Shown: positions 21,633 through 29,741, counted from the stretch's first letter. The stretch: DNA of 33,011 bases from CAYXGZ01 sp964464755 (GCA_964464755.1 CAYXGZ010000040.1:1-33011), one strand, 5' to 3'. Numbers and translations are program-made. The notes: generated from the letters alone by a model not told the origin.

Positions 21633-22313
21633 ATGAGCCTATTTCAACGCCTGTTCGGATCGGCGAAGCCTCCCGAAACAGCCCTCCAGACTCTCTTAGC
21701 CAGGATGACCCCCGAGCACGCACAGACTGCGTATCACTCTGCGAAAGAGCCGGAGATGCGCCTGCCGGCAGCACTCTCCGTCCTTGCAATGTACGTGGTT
21801 CATAGGTTCGTCGTCGGCTACTCACAGACTGTCGCCAGCACCACCAAGGCGGCAGGCGTCACGATGCCCTCGATCCCGTATGATGCTCTGGCGTTCGAGG
21901 TAGCAGCCTACGTTCACTACTGGCTGCTGAGAGAGTACCTGCATGCAGACATTGATGGAGATGAAGACTCTGACGATGCCCAGGAACCGCTCTTCGGCCA
22001 TTTGAGGGACTCCGCTCAGGTCAGCGCTTCGCTGGTGTATAGGTACACTGCATTCCCCAAGGCGGACGACCCGTTCATGGCCCGCGTAGCTGCTTACTTA
22101 GACGATAGGCTCGCCTCTGAGACTTTTGTGCGTGCTATCCTCGCCGCGCAGACGCGAGGCGCGCCCGGCCCTGTCGATATGCTAGACGTGTCGGCCCTAC
22201 CGTTGAGCATTGCCACAGTTTCCTATGTAGGCATCTTTCATAAGTCTTGGCTCAATGGCCTTTCCAAGAGTGTCCAGAACTTGTTTGCTGCCCATAGTGC
22301 TGGCCTGCTGTAG
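21633..22313 (+). CDS. Hypothetical protein (accessory island)
   Basis: 226 residues, not recognised. A good ribosome binding site (GGGGGAGAG) precedes the ATG at 21633. The protein starts MSLFQRLFG and then looks mostly helical. An early segment LPAALSVLAMYVVHRFVVGY is hydrophobic but broken by charged and polar residues, more like a buried helix than a membrane one. A strongly acidic loop (DIDGDEDSDDAQE, about 109-121) sits in the middle. No catalytic pattern is evident. Composition matches the adjacent ATPase/DUF4276 pair, so it probably belongs to the same acquired region, but a 286-bp gap separates them. Confidence 0.6.
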   Translation: MSLFQRLFGSAKPPETALQTLLARMTPEHAQTAYHSAKEPEMRLPAALSVLAMYVVHRFVVGYSQTVASTTKAAGVTMPSIPYDALAFEVAAYVHYWLLREYLHADIDGDEDSDDAQEPLFGHLRDSAQVSASLVYRYTAFPKADDPFMARVAAYLDDRLASETFVRAILAAQTRGAPGPVDMLDVSALPLSIATVSYVGIFHKSWLNGLSKSVQNLFAAHSAGLL

Positions 22314-22732
22314 AGTCTCGATATCCACAAGGCCAAATCCCTTTCGAGCATTTGATGAGGCTGGCGAGCCGTTGGGCTAGAAGCTCGCTCAGAATCTCGA
22401 TCGACCGCTGTCCCGACGTCGAGGTCGGATCCAGCAAAGAACCGCAATTCGAAGATCGACCGGACGATTGCGTGGCTTTAGAACTTCCTTCACATCGACG
22501 GTCAGTCATATCGCGACATCGCGGCCCATTGAGCCCTCCTGTACTCGCTTGCCCACTCATCACTCCCAGACGCTCACAAGACGGCTGCTAAGCTGAGGGC
22601 TCAGCCCGTTGTTCGGAAGGTAGATGTCTTACGTGCTCGCCTCTAGGCTATAATCCCACCGGGCGTTTGAAGGCATCAGGTCCTCACCCGGGTAGAATAG
22701 TTGTTGCCTCTCCTTGCATTAGGGGGACTGCC
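22314..22732 (+). other. Intergenic stretch with possible hairpin and -10 box
   Basis: 419 bp with no convincing gene on either strand; the open stretches here have no ribosome binding site and unlikely residue make-up. A GCTGAG-GG-CTCAGC hairpin lies near 22590-22603. A TATAAT box at 22649-22654 lies 79 nt before the next gene, but no good -35 is seen. The segment from 22651 shows a loose similarity to the 39-nt repeats (GCGTTTGAAGG), which may be chance. Confidence 0.5.
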
Positions 22733-23128
22733 ATGCTTCTGGTTGCTGGAATACGGATGCTGTTGCCGGTGTCCGTGATTGGCCTTGCGCTCTGTGCTCT
22801 GTATTTCTTGTGGTTACTCTTCAGCGGTTTCCCAATAGGATGGGGACTTGCAGGAGTCCTTTACTGCCTGGTTTACATGGGCATTGGATACAAGATGATG
22901 GTGTTTATTCTTCAACATGGTGAAGCGCGACCAAATGGCTCCGCCGCCGCGTGTGTACCATTTGTTGCGCTTCTACTGGGGGCTGTCTATTTCGCGCAGT
23001 CAAGTCTGCCGCACCAACTGTCGCTTTGGTGGGTGCTGTTGTTGCCAACTACCTTCGTAGTGCAATTGCTTCTTCAAGGCGCATTTGATGTTCTACTTGA
23101 TCTGATCAATCCGGCCGGGAAGCGCTAA
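22733..23128 (+). CDS. Small integral membrane protein of unknown function
   Basis: 131 residues from the ATG at 22733, chosen because AGGGGG lies just upstream; a longer in-frame start at 22667 lacks a site. Four hydrophobic helices can be seen: about 4-28 (LLPVSVIGLALCALYFLWLL), 33-55 (including VLYCLVYMGIGYKMMVFIL), 68-84 (ACVPFVALLLGAVYFA) and 94-120. No family recognised. It is the last gene of the lower-GC region and is convergent with the helicase. It could be a membrane effector of a conflict system or simply an orphan. Confidence 0.6.
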   Translation: MLLVAGIRMLLPVSVIGLALCALYFLWLLFSGFPIGWGLAGVLYCLVYMGIGYKMMVFILQHGEARPNGSAAACVPFVALLLGAVYFAQSSLPHQLSLWWVLLLPTTFVVQLLLQGAFDVLLDLINPAGKR

Positions 23129-23183
23129 TGAAGATGGGGTAGGAGCGATCGGTGCATTCGGTCCAATGAGCTCTGTTCTTTAC

Positions 23184-23206
23184 GTCGCCTGAGCGGTCCA
23201 GGCGAC
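23184..23206 (+). terminator. Possible terminator after the small membrane protein gene
   Basis: An 8-bp perfect stem GTCGCCTG / CAGGCGAC with a 7-nt loop, followed by ATTT. It lies about 55 nt after the stop of the membrane protein gene. The U-tract is short, so confidence is moderate. Confidence 0.4.
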
Positions 23207-23215
23207 ATTTCGCTC

Positions 23216-23235
23216 CCGGGAGCCCGGGCTCCCGG
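23216..23235 (-). terminator. 20-bp perfect palindrome downstream of the helicase gene
   Basis: CCGGGAGCCC followed immediately by its reverse complement GGGCTCCCGG, overlapping a second palindrome GCTCCCGGGAGC (23212-23223). It is 15 nt after the helicase stop on the minus strand. It probably folds as a GC-rich transcript end, without a U-tract. It also marks the boundary between lower-GC and high-GC sequence. Confidence 0.45.
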
Positions 23236-23249
23236 ACGCGCCGCGGGCC

Positions 23250-25306
23250 CTACAACTCCTCCCCCGGCTCGAGCGGGAACGGGGGCGCGGGCTCGGCGGG
23301 CGGGGCCGCCTCCGCCGGCGGCGCCGCCAGGTCCTCCACCCCCATCCGCAGCTGGCGCTCCGCGTCCACCACGTCCCGGTTGATCCGGTCCACCGCCCCG
23401 CGCAGCCGCGGCCGCAGCGCGTCCTTCGGGTCCAGCGCGAACGCCGTCGTCCGCAGGAGCTGGATCACCAGCCGGAAGTGCCGCACGAGGTCCCCGTCCC
23501 CCGCCCCCGTGTACGACGGCAGGTCGTCCCACGAGCAGCCCTCCGCCCAGGCCTGCACCGCGTTCATCAGCTTGAAGTCGAGCTCCTTGGTCGGGTCCTC
23601 CACCTCGTGCCGCTCCTCGGCCTTGAGGATGGGGTCCACCGCCCGGTACGCCGCCTTGCGCATGCCCTTCAGCCGCGGCGTGTCGTGCTTGCGGTGCCAG
23701 TCCGCCTTCTTCGACTCGTACGTGATCCCGCAGAAGAGCACCGCGAGCTCGGACTCCTTCAGCCCGTCCATCACGCCCGAGTCCGCGAGCTCCGTCACCT
23801 GCAGCTCGTAGCCCTGGATGTTCTTCGCGAAGCGCCCCTTCGCCGTCAGCTTCCCGCCCTCGAGGTAGCCCAGGTCCCGCAGCACCCCGAGCTTGCGCGT
23901 CATCTGCCGCCGCTTCGCCTCGACCGCCTTGCGCGTCGGCGCGGCCCCCGCCGCCTGGAAGTTCGCGAAGGACTTCTCCGCGACGTCCTCGAGCCGCTCC
24001 CCGAGGTGCTCCACCAGCGACAGCAGCGTCGCGTACGAGAGGTTGAACTGCGAGCGGATCGGCTCGATCTGCCCGTGGATCACCCGCTCGATGCTCGCGG
24101 CCCGCACGTGCGGCCACTCCGAGGCCGAGTAGACCCAGCCGACCTCGTCGATGCCCCGCCGCCCCGCCCGGCCCGCCATCTGGTGGTGCTCCCGCGTCCG
24201 CAGGAAGCCCACCCGCACCCCGTCGAACTTGTGCAGGGTGTTGAAGACCACCGTCCGCGCGGGCATGTTGATGCCCACCGCGAAGGTCTCCGTCGCGAAG
24301 AGCAGCTTCAGCAGCCCGCTCGTGAAGATCCGCTCCACGACCTCCTTCAGCGTCGGCAGCAGCCCCGCGTGGTGGTAGGCCACGCCCCGCGACAGCAGCT
24401 CCCGGAACTCCCGCGACGCGTCCTCGTCCGCCACCTGGAACTTCGCCCCGAGCTCGTCGTAGAGCCCGAGGATCTCCCGCCGCTCCCCGTCGTCGAGCAG
24501 CGGGCGGCGCACCGAGCGCGCGAGCTCCCGGCACTCCCGCCGGTTGAACGCGAACCAGAGCGCGGGCAGCCGGTCGTGCTCCGCGAGGTGGTCGACGAGC
24601 CGCGCCCGCCAGTTCCCCACCGGCTGCCGGGGGTCGAGCCTCCGGAAGTACGTCGCGAAGTCCCGCGCGGACTCCAGCTTCTTCAGCTCCGCGAGCGTCT
24701 TCACGCCGAGCCCCGGGACCACGACCTGGTGCCGCAGCGGCACCGGCCGCTCCGTCTCGAGCACGACCTCCAGCGGCGCCCCCGGCCGGATCTTCCGGAT
24801 CCACTCCGCGAGCGCGTCGAGGTTCGGCACCGTCGCGGAGAGGCAGAGGAAGCGGATGTGCGGCGGCGCGTAGATGATCGACTCCTCCCACACCGTCCCG
24901 CGGTCGATGTCGTCGAGGTAGTGGATCTCGTCGAAGACCGTGTAGAGCACGTCGTCGAGGCTCTCGGGCGACTCGAAGATCGTGTTCCGGAAGATCTCCG
25001 TCGTCATGAGGATGATCTGGGCCCCGGGGTTCAGCGTGACGTCGCCGGTCTTGATGCCGACCTTGTCCCCGTAGCGGGCCGTGAAGTCGCGGAACTTCTG
25101 GTTCGAGAGCGCCTTGATGGGGGCCGTGTAGATGGCGCGGCGGCCGGCGGCGACGCAGGCCTCGACGGCGTACTCNNNNNNNNNNCGGCGATCAGGGTCT
25201 TGCCGGAGCCGGTGGGGGCGGCGACCAGGACGGAGGATTTCTCGTCGACGTGCCGGAACGCCCGCTCCTGGAACGGGTCGAGCGTGATGCCCTTGTAGGT
25301 CGCCAC
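23250..25306 (-). CDS. Ski2-like DExH RNA helicase (interrupted by an assembly gap)
   Basis: Superfamily II helicase of the Ski2/Mtr4-related bacterial group, likely unwinding structured RNA. The GTG at 25306 has AAGGAG upstream. Motif I is VLVAAPTGSGKTLIA, then the Ns, then EYAVEACVAAGRRAIYTAPI. The DExH box is VFDEIHYLDD, motif III LSATVPN, and motif VI HQMAGRAGRRGIDEVG. A C-terminal DSHCT-like region follows (AVQAWAEGCSWDDLPSYTGA to VVDAERQLRM) and a Pro/Ala-rich tail. Forty codons lie upstream of the gap and 641 downstream. The frames disagree across the ten Ns, but joining GCC to GAG gives the expected family sequence TLIAEYAV and a protein of about 681 residues. The gene is therefore probably intact in the organism. 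Confidence 0.9.
25176..25185. other. Assembly gap (10 Ns) inside the helicase gene
   Basis: Ten Ns fall exactly after helicase motif I. Taken literally they cause a frameshift. The protein on each side joins seamlessly if the two flanks overlap by one G, so the N count looks like a scaffolding placeholder and not a measured length. Confidence 0.95.
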
Positions 25307-25430
25307 CGGGGCTCCTTGCAGCCCGGGCCGGCTTCCGGCCCGGCGACGGAACCCGGCGGGACCGGGGTGCGCCCCCGTCGCGGGGAGCGGGCCTCGTTCC
25401 CGCCGGGGTACTGCCGGACGGACGCGGAGG

Positions 25431-26192
25431 CTACTTGGGCGGCTCCTCGCCGTTCTTCTTCTCCTCGTCCTTCTTCTCGCCGTCCTTCTTCTCGCCCTTG
25501 GCGGCGTCCTTCAGCTTCTCCTTGAGCTCCTCCTGCTCCTGGTAGGCCTTGTACTTGGCCCACAGGTCGTAGTTCAGCAGGAACTCCCGCTCCTCGTCGG
25601 TCAGGGGCAGGCGCAGCGTGTTCTTGTTGCCGATCTCCTCGAGCTTCTTGGGCCCCCACTCCGGCGGCGGGAACTTGGCGAAGAGCGCCCCGCCCTTCTC
25701 GATCAGCTCGGCCTGCTCCTTCACGTCGCCGAGCACGCCCTTGACCTTCTCGCCCTTCTCGGCCTTCTCCTTCTCCGCGCGCTCCTTCTCCAGCTCGAGC
25801 TCGCGCTCGGCCGCCTTGGCGCGCCGCACGCCGTCGTCCTCGGACATCCGCTTCAGCGCGGCCTGCCGGGCCTTCTCGCGGGCCTCGAGGTCCGCGGGCG
25901 TCAGCTTCGGGAGCTTGCGGACCGACTTGATCTGGGAGCGCTCGACGCCGAGGTGGCCCGTCAGCTCGGGGACCTCCAGCGCGATGTCGAGCGTGATGAC
26001 CGTCATCTTCTCGAGCTCGGTGATCCGGGGGTCGACGGTGACGATCTGGCCGCTCACGGCGAAGCCGGACTTGAGCGTCAGCTCCACGCGGTCGCCCAGC
26101 TTGCAGTCCTTGAGCGGATCCTGCGGGGCGTCCTGGGCGGACGCGGGCGCGGCCAGGGCGAGGACGAACGCGGTCGTGATCAGGGCCTTCAT
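25431..26192 (-). CDS. Secreted or periplasmic charged coiled-coil protein of unknown function
   Basis: 253 residues. Residues 1-19 are a classical signal peptide (MKALITTAFVLALAAPASA) with likely cleavage after ASA. A small beta-rich segment follows (GDRVELTLKSGFAVSGQIVT), reminiscent of an Sm-like or barrel fold. A highly charged Lys/Glu helical stretch lies at about 105-150 (KAAERELELEKERAEKEKAE), and the tail is made of repeated KK-D/E-G-E units. The ATG at 26192 follows a perfect GGAGGT site, and a longer in-frame start was rejected for lack of one. It is downstream of, and divergent from, tpiA. The function is unrecognised. Confidence 0.75.
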   Translation of the reverse strand: MKALITTAFVLALAAPASAQDAPQDPLKDCKLGDRVELTLKSGFAVSGQIVTVDPRITELEKMTVITLDIALEVPELTGHLGVERSQIKSVRKLPKLTPADLEAREKARQAALKRMSEDDGVRRAKAAERELELEKERAEKEKAEKGEKVKGVLGDVKEQAELIEKGGALFAKFPPPEWGPKKLEEIGNKNTLRLPLTDEEREFLLNYDLWAKYKAYQEQEELKEKLKDAAKGEKKDGEKKDEEKKNGEEPPK

Positions 26193-26214
26193 GGGGCACC
26201 TCCGGAAGCGAGCG

Positions 26215-26244
26215 ATCCTACCAAACCGGCGGGGCCGGGGGCAA
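26215..26244 (-). promoter_or_regulatory. Candidate promoter of the secreted charged protein gene
   Basis: Minus strand: -35 TTGCCC (26244-26239), 18-bp spacer, -10 TAGGAT (26220-26215). This leaves about 22 nt to the ATG, enough for the GGAGGT ribosome binding site. Confidence 0.4.
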
Positions 26245-26301
26245 CCGCTCCCCGCCACCCCCTTGGACGGGGGCCCTCCCCGGCGGGTTCCCGGATTCCA
26301 G

Positions 26302-26329
26302 TTGATTCCGATCCGCCGATCGGCATAAT
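26302..26329 (+). promoter_or_regulatory. tpiA: Candidate promoter of the tpiA operon
   Basis: -35 TTGATT (26302-26307), 16-bp spacer, -10 CATAAT (26324-26329). The ATG follows 11 nt later without a Shine-Dalgarno, so the message would be nearly leaderless. It probably drives the nine-gene plus-strand run to the right edge. Confidence 0.5.
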
Positions 26330-26340
26330 GCTAGGTCCTC

Positions 26341-27102
26341 ATGAGGGTCCCCCTGATCGCCGGAAACTGGAAAATGAACGGCCTGGTGGCCGATTCCCCG
26401 GTCCTGGCGGGGGCCATCCGGCAGGCCCTTGAGGCCAAGCCGGTTGCGGACGTCGAGGTCCTGGTCTGCCCCCCCTACCTGGCCATCCCGGCCGTCGGGG
26501 CCGCGCTGAAGGGGGGGCCCGTCCGCTGGGGCGCCCAGGACGTCCACTGGGAGCCCAAGGGGGCCTACACGGGGGAGGTGTCGGTGCCGATGCTCAAGGA
26601 GCTGGGCTGCACCCACGCGATCCTCGGGCACTCGGAGCGCCGCCACATCATGGGCGAGCCGAACGACCACGTGAACCGGAAACTCAAGGCGTGCCTCGCG
26701 GGGGGGCTGACCCCCGTCGTCTGCGTCGGCGAGCTCCTCGAGGAGCGCACCGCCGGGGACACCTACGCCGTCGTCGAGCGCCAGATGCTCAAGGCCTACG
26801 ACGGGGTGCCCGCCGGCGACGTCGCCCGCAGCGTGGTCGCCTACGAGCCGGTGTGGGCCATCGGGACGGGCCGGACGGCCAGCCCCGCGCAGGCCCAGGA
26901 GGTCCACCACTTCCTCCGCAAGCTGCTCGGCAAGCTCGGCGGGGAGGCGGGGGCCGCGGCGACGCGCATCCTCTACGGGGGCAGCGTGAAGCCCGACAAC
27001 GCGAAGGACCTGATGGCGCAGCCCGACGTGGACGGCGCCCTGGTGGGCGGGGCCAGCCTCGACGCGGCCTCGTTCGTGAACATCGTCCGGTACAAGGAGT
27101 AG
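26341..27102 (+). CDS. tpiA: Triosephosphate isomerase
   Basis: Interconverts dihydroxyacetone phosphate and glyceraldehyde 3-phosphate in glycolysis and gluconeogenesis. The 253 residues are normal for the family. Catalytic residues are all present: Asn9 and Lys11 in GNWKMN, His97 in ILGHSERR, and Glu169 in AYEPVWAIGTG. The phosphate-binding ends LYGGSVKPDNA and DGALVGGASLDA are conserved. First gene of a long operon; secG starts 7 nt after the stop, using the AAGGAG in the last tpiA codons as its ribosome binding site. Confidence 0.98.
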   Translation: MRVPLIAGNWKMNGLVADSPVLAGAIRQALEAKPVADVEVLVCPPYLAIPAVGAALKGGPVRWGAQDVHWEPKGAYTGEVSVPMLKELGCTHAILGHSERRHIMGEPNDHVNRKLKACLAGGLTPVVCVGELLEERTAGDTYAVVERQMLKAYDGVPAGDVARSVVAYEPVWAIGTGRTASPAQAQEVHHFLRKLLGKLGGEAGAAATRILYGGSVKPDNAKDLMAQPDVDGALVGGASLDAASFVNIVRYKE

Positions 27103-27108
27103 GCGGCC

Positions 27109-27438
27109 ATGCTGACCCTGCTGAGCATCCTGTTCATCCTCGTCTGCATCCTCCTGATCTTCATGGTCGTCATCACGCCCTCGCAGGGCGACGGCCTCGC
27201 CAGCGCCTTCGGCGGCGGCGGCGGCGACACCTTCTTCGGCACCAAGGCGGGCCAGCACGTCAACCGCTTCACCGTCTTCCTCGCCGCGAGCTTCCTCGTC
27301 CTCGCCATCGTCATCAACAGGGTCCAGCCGACCGAGGCCTCGAGCGACAAGAGGTCCATCCTGACCAACCCGCCGCCCACGGCGGCCCCCGCGCCCGCCC
27401 CCTCCGTCCCCGGGCCGGCCCCCACGACGGGACGCTGA
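27109..27438 (+). CDS. secG: Preprotein translocase subunit SecG
   Basis: Small membrane subunit that assists the SecYEG channel. 109 residues. Two membrane helices (about 3-22 and 56-73) flank the characteristic cytoplasmic loop: VVITPSQGDGLASAFGGGGG, then DTFFGTKAG. The helix-loop-helix with a Gly-rich SAFGG loop and the F-G-x-x-A/G sequence is diagnostic. The Pro/Ala-rich C-terminal tail (about 86-109) is longer than in E. coli. The tpiA-secG adjacency is common in bacteria. Confidence 0.93.
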   Translation: MLTLLSILFILVCILLIFMVVITPSQGDGLASAFGGGGGDTFFGTKAGQHVNRFTVFLAASFLVLAIVINRVQPTEASSDKRSILTNPPPTAAPAPAPSVPGPAPTTGR

Positions 27439-27445
27439 TCGACGC

Positions 27446-28324
27446 ATGAACAGCATGACGGGATTCGGCCGCGCGGCGCGCGCGGGCCGGGACTTCGACG
27501 TCGAGGTCGAGGCGAAGTCGGTCAACCACCGCTTCCTCTCCGTCAAGGTCTCCCTGCCCTCCGAGCTCTCGCGCTACGAGGCCGACGTCGACCGCCTCGT
27601 CCGCGGCGCCCTCGGCCGCGGCAGCGTCGGCGTCTCCGTCACGCTCCGCCGCCGCGCCGGCGACCGCCTCTCCCTGCCCGACCCCGCCCGCCTCAAGGCC
27701 GCCTACAAGGGCCTCGACAAGGTCCGCCGCGACCTCGGCCTCAAGGAGCCCCTGCGCTTCGAGGCCGTCGCCGCCCTGCCCCAGGTCTGGGAGTCGCCCG
27801 GCGACGAGGCCCCCGCCGAGAAGGTCTGGGCCGTCGCCGGCAAGCTCGTCGACAAGGCGCTCGCCGACCTCGTGAAGATGCGCGAGGGCGAGGGCCGCAA
27901 GATCCGCGAGGACGTCCTCGCCCGCCTGGACCTCATCTCGGCCGCCGCGGACCGCATCCGCGCCCGGGCCCCGCGCGTCATGGAGAACTACCAGCGCAAG
28001 CTCGAGGAGCGGGTCGCCGCCCTCGGCGCCGCGAAGGGCCTCGACCTCGCCAAGGCGGACCTGGTCAAGGAGATCGCCGTCTTCGCCGACAAGTGCGACA
28101 TCAGCGAGGAGCTGCAGCGGCTGACGGCCCACGTGGCCGGCGTCCGCGCCGTGTTCGAGGCCGGCGGGCCGCTGGGGCGCCGCCTCGACTTCCTCACCCA
28201 GGAGATGGTCCGCGAGACGAACACGATGGCCTCCAAGGCGGGCGACGCGGAGATCTCCTCCGCGGCGGTCGCCGTGAAGGCCGAGCTGGAGAAGATCAAG
28301 GAGCAGTCGGAGAACCTCGAGTAG
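27446..28324 (+). CDS. yicC: YicC family endoribonuclease
   Basis: 292 residues, the normal length. The N-terminal MNSMTGFGRAAR is the family hallmark, followed by VEVEAKSVNHRFLSVKVSLP. The C-terminal block GRRLDFLTQEMVRETNTMAS then KAGDAEISSAAVAVKAELEK is likewise diagnostic. E. coli YicC has been reported as an RNase acting on small RNAs; the role in this organism is assumed by family. It starts 7 nt after secG and ends 3 nt before gmk. The yicC-gmk-rpoZ order is widely conserved. Confidence 0.95.
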   Translation: MNSMTGFGRAARAGRDFDVEVEAKSVNHRFLSVKVSLPSELSRYEADVDRLVRGALGRGSVGVSVTLRRRAGDRLSLPDPARLKAAYKGLDKVRRDLGLKEPLRFEAVAALPQVWESPGDEAPAEKVWAVAGKLVDKALADLVKMREGEGRKIREDVLARLDLISAAADRIRARAPRVMENYQRKLEERVAALGAAKGLDLAKADLVKEIAVFADKCDISEELQRLTAHVAGVRAVFEAGGPLGRRLDFLTQEMVRETNTMASKAGDAEISSAAVAVKAELEKIKEQSENLE

Positions 28325-28327
28325 CGA

Positions 28328-28894
28328 ATGGCGGACGGTCCGAGGAAGGGCGCCCTGGTCGTCGTCTCCGGCCCCTCGGGGGTCGGGAAGACCACGATCG
28401 TGAAGAAGCTGCTCGAGCGGGGGGGCTTCGCGCGCTCCGTGTCGGCGACGACGCGCGCGCCGAGGCCGGGCGAGGTCGACGGGCGGGACTACTGGTTCTG
28501 GTCGGCCGAGCGCTTCGAGCGGGAGCTCGCGACGGGCGGGCTGCTCGAGCACGCGGAGATCGTCGGGAACCGCTACGGGACGCCCGCGGCGGCCGTGGAC
28601 CGGCTGGTCGCGGAGGGCAAGGTGGTGCTGCTGGCCATCGACGTGCAGGGCTTCGACAGCCTGCGTCGGATGGGCCGGCCGTTCACCTCGGTGTTCCTGG
28701 CGCCGCCGTCGGAGGCGGAGCTGAGGCGGAGGATCGAGTCCCGCGGGGACACGCGGGACGTGGATCGGAGGATGGAGCTGGCCCGGGCCGAGCTGGCCCG
28801 GAAGGACGAGTACGACGCCGTGGTCGTGAACCGGGACGTGGACCAGGCCGTGGCGGACGTGGTGGACGCGTTGAAACGAAGGAGCCTCCTATGA
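28328..28894 (+). CDS. gmk: Guanylate kinase
   Basis: Phosphorylates GMP to GDP. 188 residues. P-loop VVSGPSGVGKTTIVKKLL (Lys21), GMP-binding block SVSATTRAPRPGEVDGRDYW, then LLEHAEIVGNRYGTP and LLAIDVQGFDSLRRMG. The lid and C-terminal region contain IESRGDTRDVDRRMELARAE and YDAVVVNRDVDQAV. The C-terminus is short but complete. The stop overlaps the rpoZ start (ATGA). Confidence 0.97.
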   Translation: MADGPRKGALVVVSGPSGVGKTTIVKKLLERGGFARSVSATTRAPRPGEVDGRDYWFWSAERFERELATGGLLEHAEIVGNRYGTPAAAVDRLVAEGKVVLLAIDVQGFDSLRRMGRPFTSVFLAPPSEAELRRRIESRGDTRDVDRRMELARAELARKDEYDAVVVNRDVDQAVADVVDALKRRSLL

Positions 28895-29142
28895 CCGGAG
28901 GGATGACGATGGACAAGTCCGAGATCGACCGGATGGCCGAGAAGTTCGGCGGCCGCTTCAAGCTGACCGTGCTGCTGCAGAAGCGGGTCCGCGAGCTCGT
29001 CAAGGGCGCCCCCCGCCTCGTCGAGTGCGACCACAAGAACCTGATCGACGTGGCCCTCGAGGAGGTCCGCCAGGGCAAGCTCCAGTTCGAGGGGCTGCTC
29101 CAGGACGACGAGGACGGCGGGAAGAAAAAGAAGAAGGACTAG
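28891..29142 (+). CDS. rpoZ: DNA-directed RNA polymerase subunit omega (RpoZ)
   Basis: 83 residues from the ATG at 28891, which overlaps the gmk stop and has AAGGAG upstream; ATGs at 28903 and 28909 are possible alternatives. The omega pattern is visible: EKFGGRFKLTVLLQKRVREL, then KGAPRLVE and NLIDVALEEVRQGKL. A Lys-rich tail (GGKKKKKD) ends the protein. The usual place of rpoZ right after gmk supports the call. The sequence is divergent, as omega often is outside the Proteobacteria. Confidence 0.85.
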   Translation: MTGGMTMDKSEIDRMAEKFGGRFKLTVLLQKRVRELVKGAPRLVECDHKNLIDVALEEVRQGKLQFEGLLQDDEDGGKKKKKD

Positions 29143-29145
29143 CCG

Positions 29146-29739
29146 GTGGCGCGGAAGCCGTCCGGCCCGTCCCGGGGCCGACCCGGGGCGGGTCCGCTGG
29201 AAGGCCGCACGATCGTCGTGGGGGTCTGCGGATCCATCGCGGCCTACAAGGCCTGCGAGCTGGTCTCCCGCCTCGTCCAGCTGGGGGCCCGGGTCCCCGT
29301 CGTCATGACGGCCTCCGCCGCGCGCTTCGTCCAGCCCTTCACCTTCCAGGCCCTCACGCGGATCCGCGTCCTCCTCGACCCCTTCGACCCCGAGACGATC
29401 GTCGACGCCTCGCACGTCCGGCTCACCGACGACGCCGACGCCGTGGTCGTCGCCCCCGCCACCGCCAACACGATCGCGAAGATCGCCCACGGGATGGGCG
29501 ACGACGCGCTGACCTCGGTGCTCCTCACCGTCCGCTGCCCCGTCCTCGTGGCCCCCGCGATGAACGTCCGGATGTGGGAGTCCCCCGTCGTCCGGAAGAA
29601 CGTCGCCGCGCTGCGGGAGCTCGGGCACCGGATCGTCGAGCCCGGCGAGGGCTACCTCGCGTGCGGGACCTACGCGACCGGCCGGCTCGCCGAGCCCGCG
29701 GCCATCGTCGACGAGGTCCGCAAGGTCCTCGGGGCCTGA
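29146..29739 (+). CDS. coaC: Phosphopantothenoylcysteine decarboxylase (stand-alone CoaC)
   Basis: Flavoprotein that decarboxylates phosphopantothenoylcysteine in coenzyme A synthesis. 197 residues from a GTG 3 nt after rpoZ. The N-terminal 20 residues are a basic Pro/Gly-rich extension. The flavoprotein fold follows: VVGVCGSIAAYKACELVSRL, active-site His in ASHVRLTDDADA, PATANTIAKIAHGMGDDAL, the substrate clamp PAMNVRMWESP, and the flap region GYLACGTYATGRLAEP. In many bacteria this is the N-terminal half of a fused CoaBC; here it is a separate protein, and coaB follows after 2 nt. Confidence 0.92.
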   Translation: MARKPSGPSRGRPGAGPLEGRTIVVGVCGSIAAYKACELVSRLVQLGARVPVVMTASAARFVQPFTFQALTRIRVLLDPFDPETIVDASHVRLTDDADAVVVAPATANTIAKIAHGMGDDALTSVLLTVRCPVLVAPAMNVRMWESPVVRKNVAALRELGHRIVEPGEGYLACGTYATGRLAEPAAIVDEVRKVLGA

Positions 29740-29741
29740 GC

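Noticed and set aside
22252..22591. Overlapping small open frames on both strands
   Set aside because: Neither has a start signal or protein-like pattern; both strands are open by chance.
22651..22675. Possible third copy of the 39-nt repeat (shared GCGTTTGAAGG and ATCCCA)
   Set aside because: Only short blocks match with gaps, so I could not separate it from chance.
16500..23250. CRISPR array, insertion sequence or integrase in the accessory region
   Set aside because: No regularly spaced repeats, no DDE or tyrosine recombinase motifs and no terminal inverted repeats were found.
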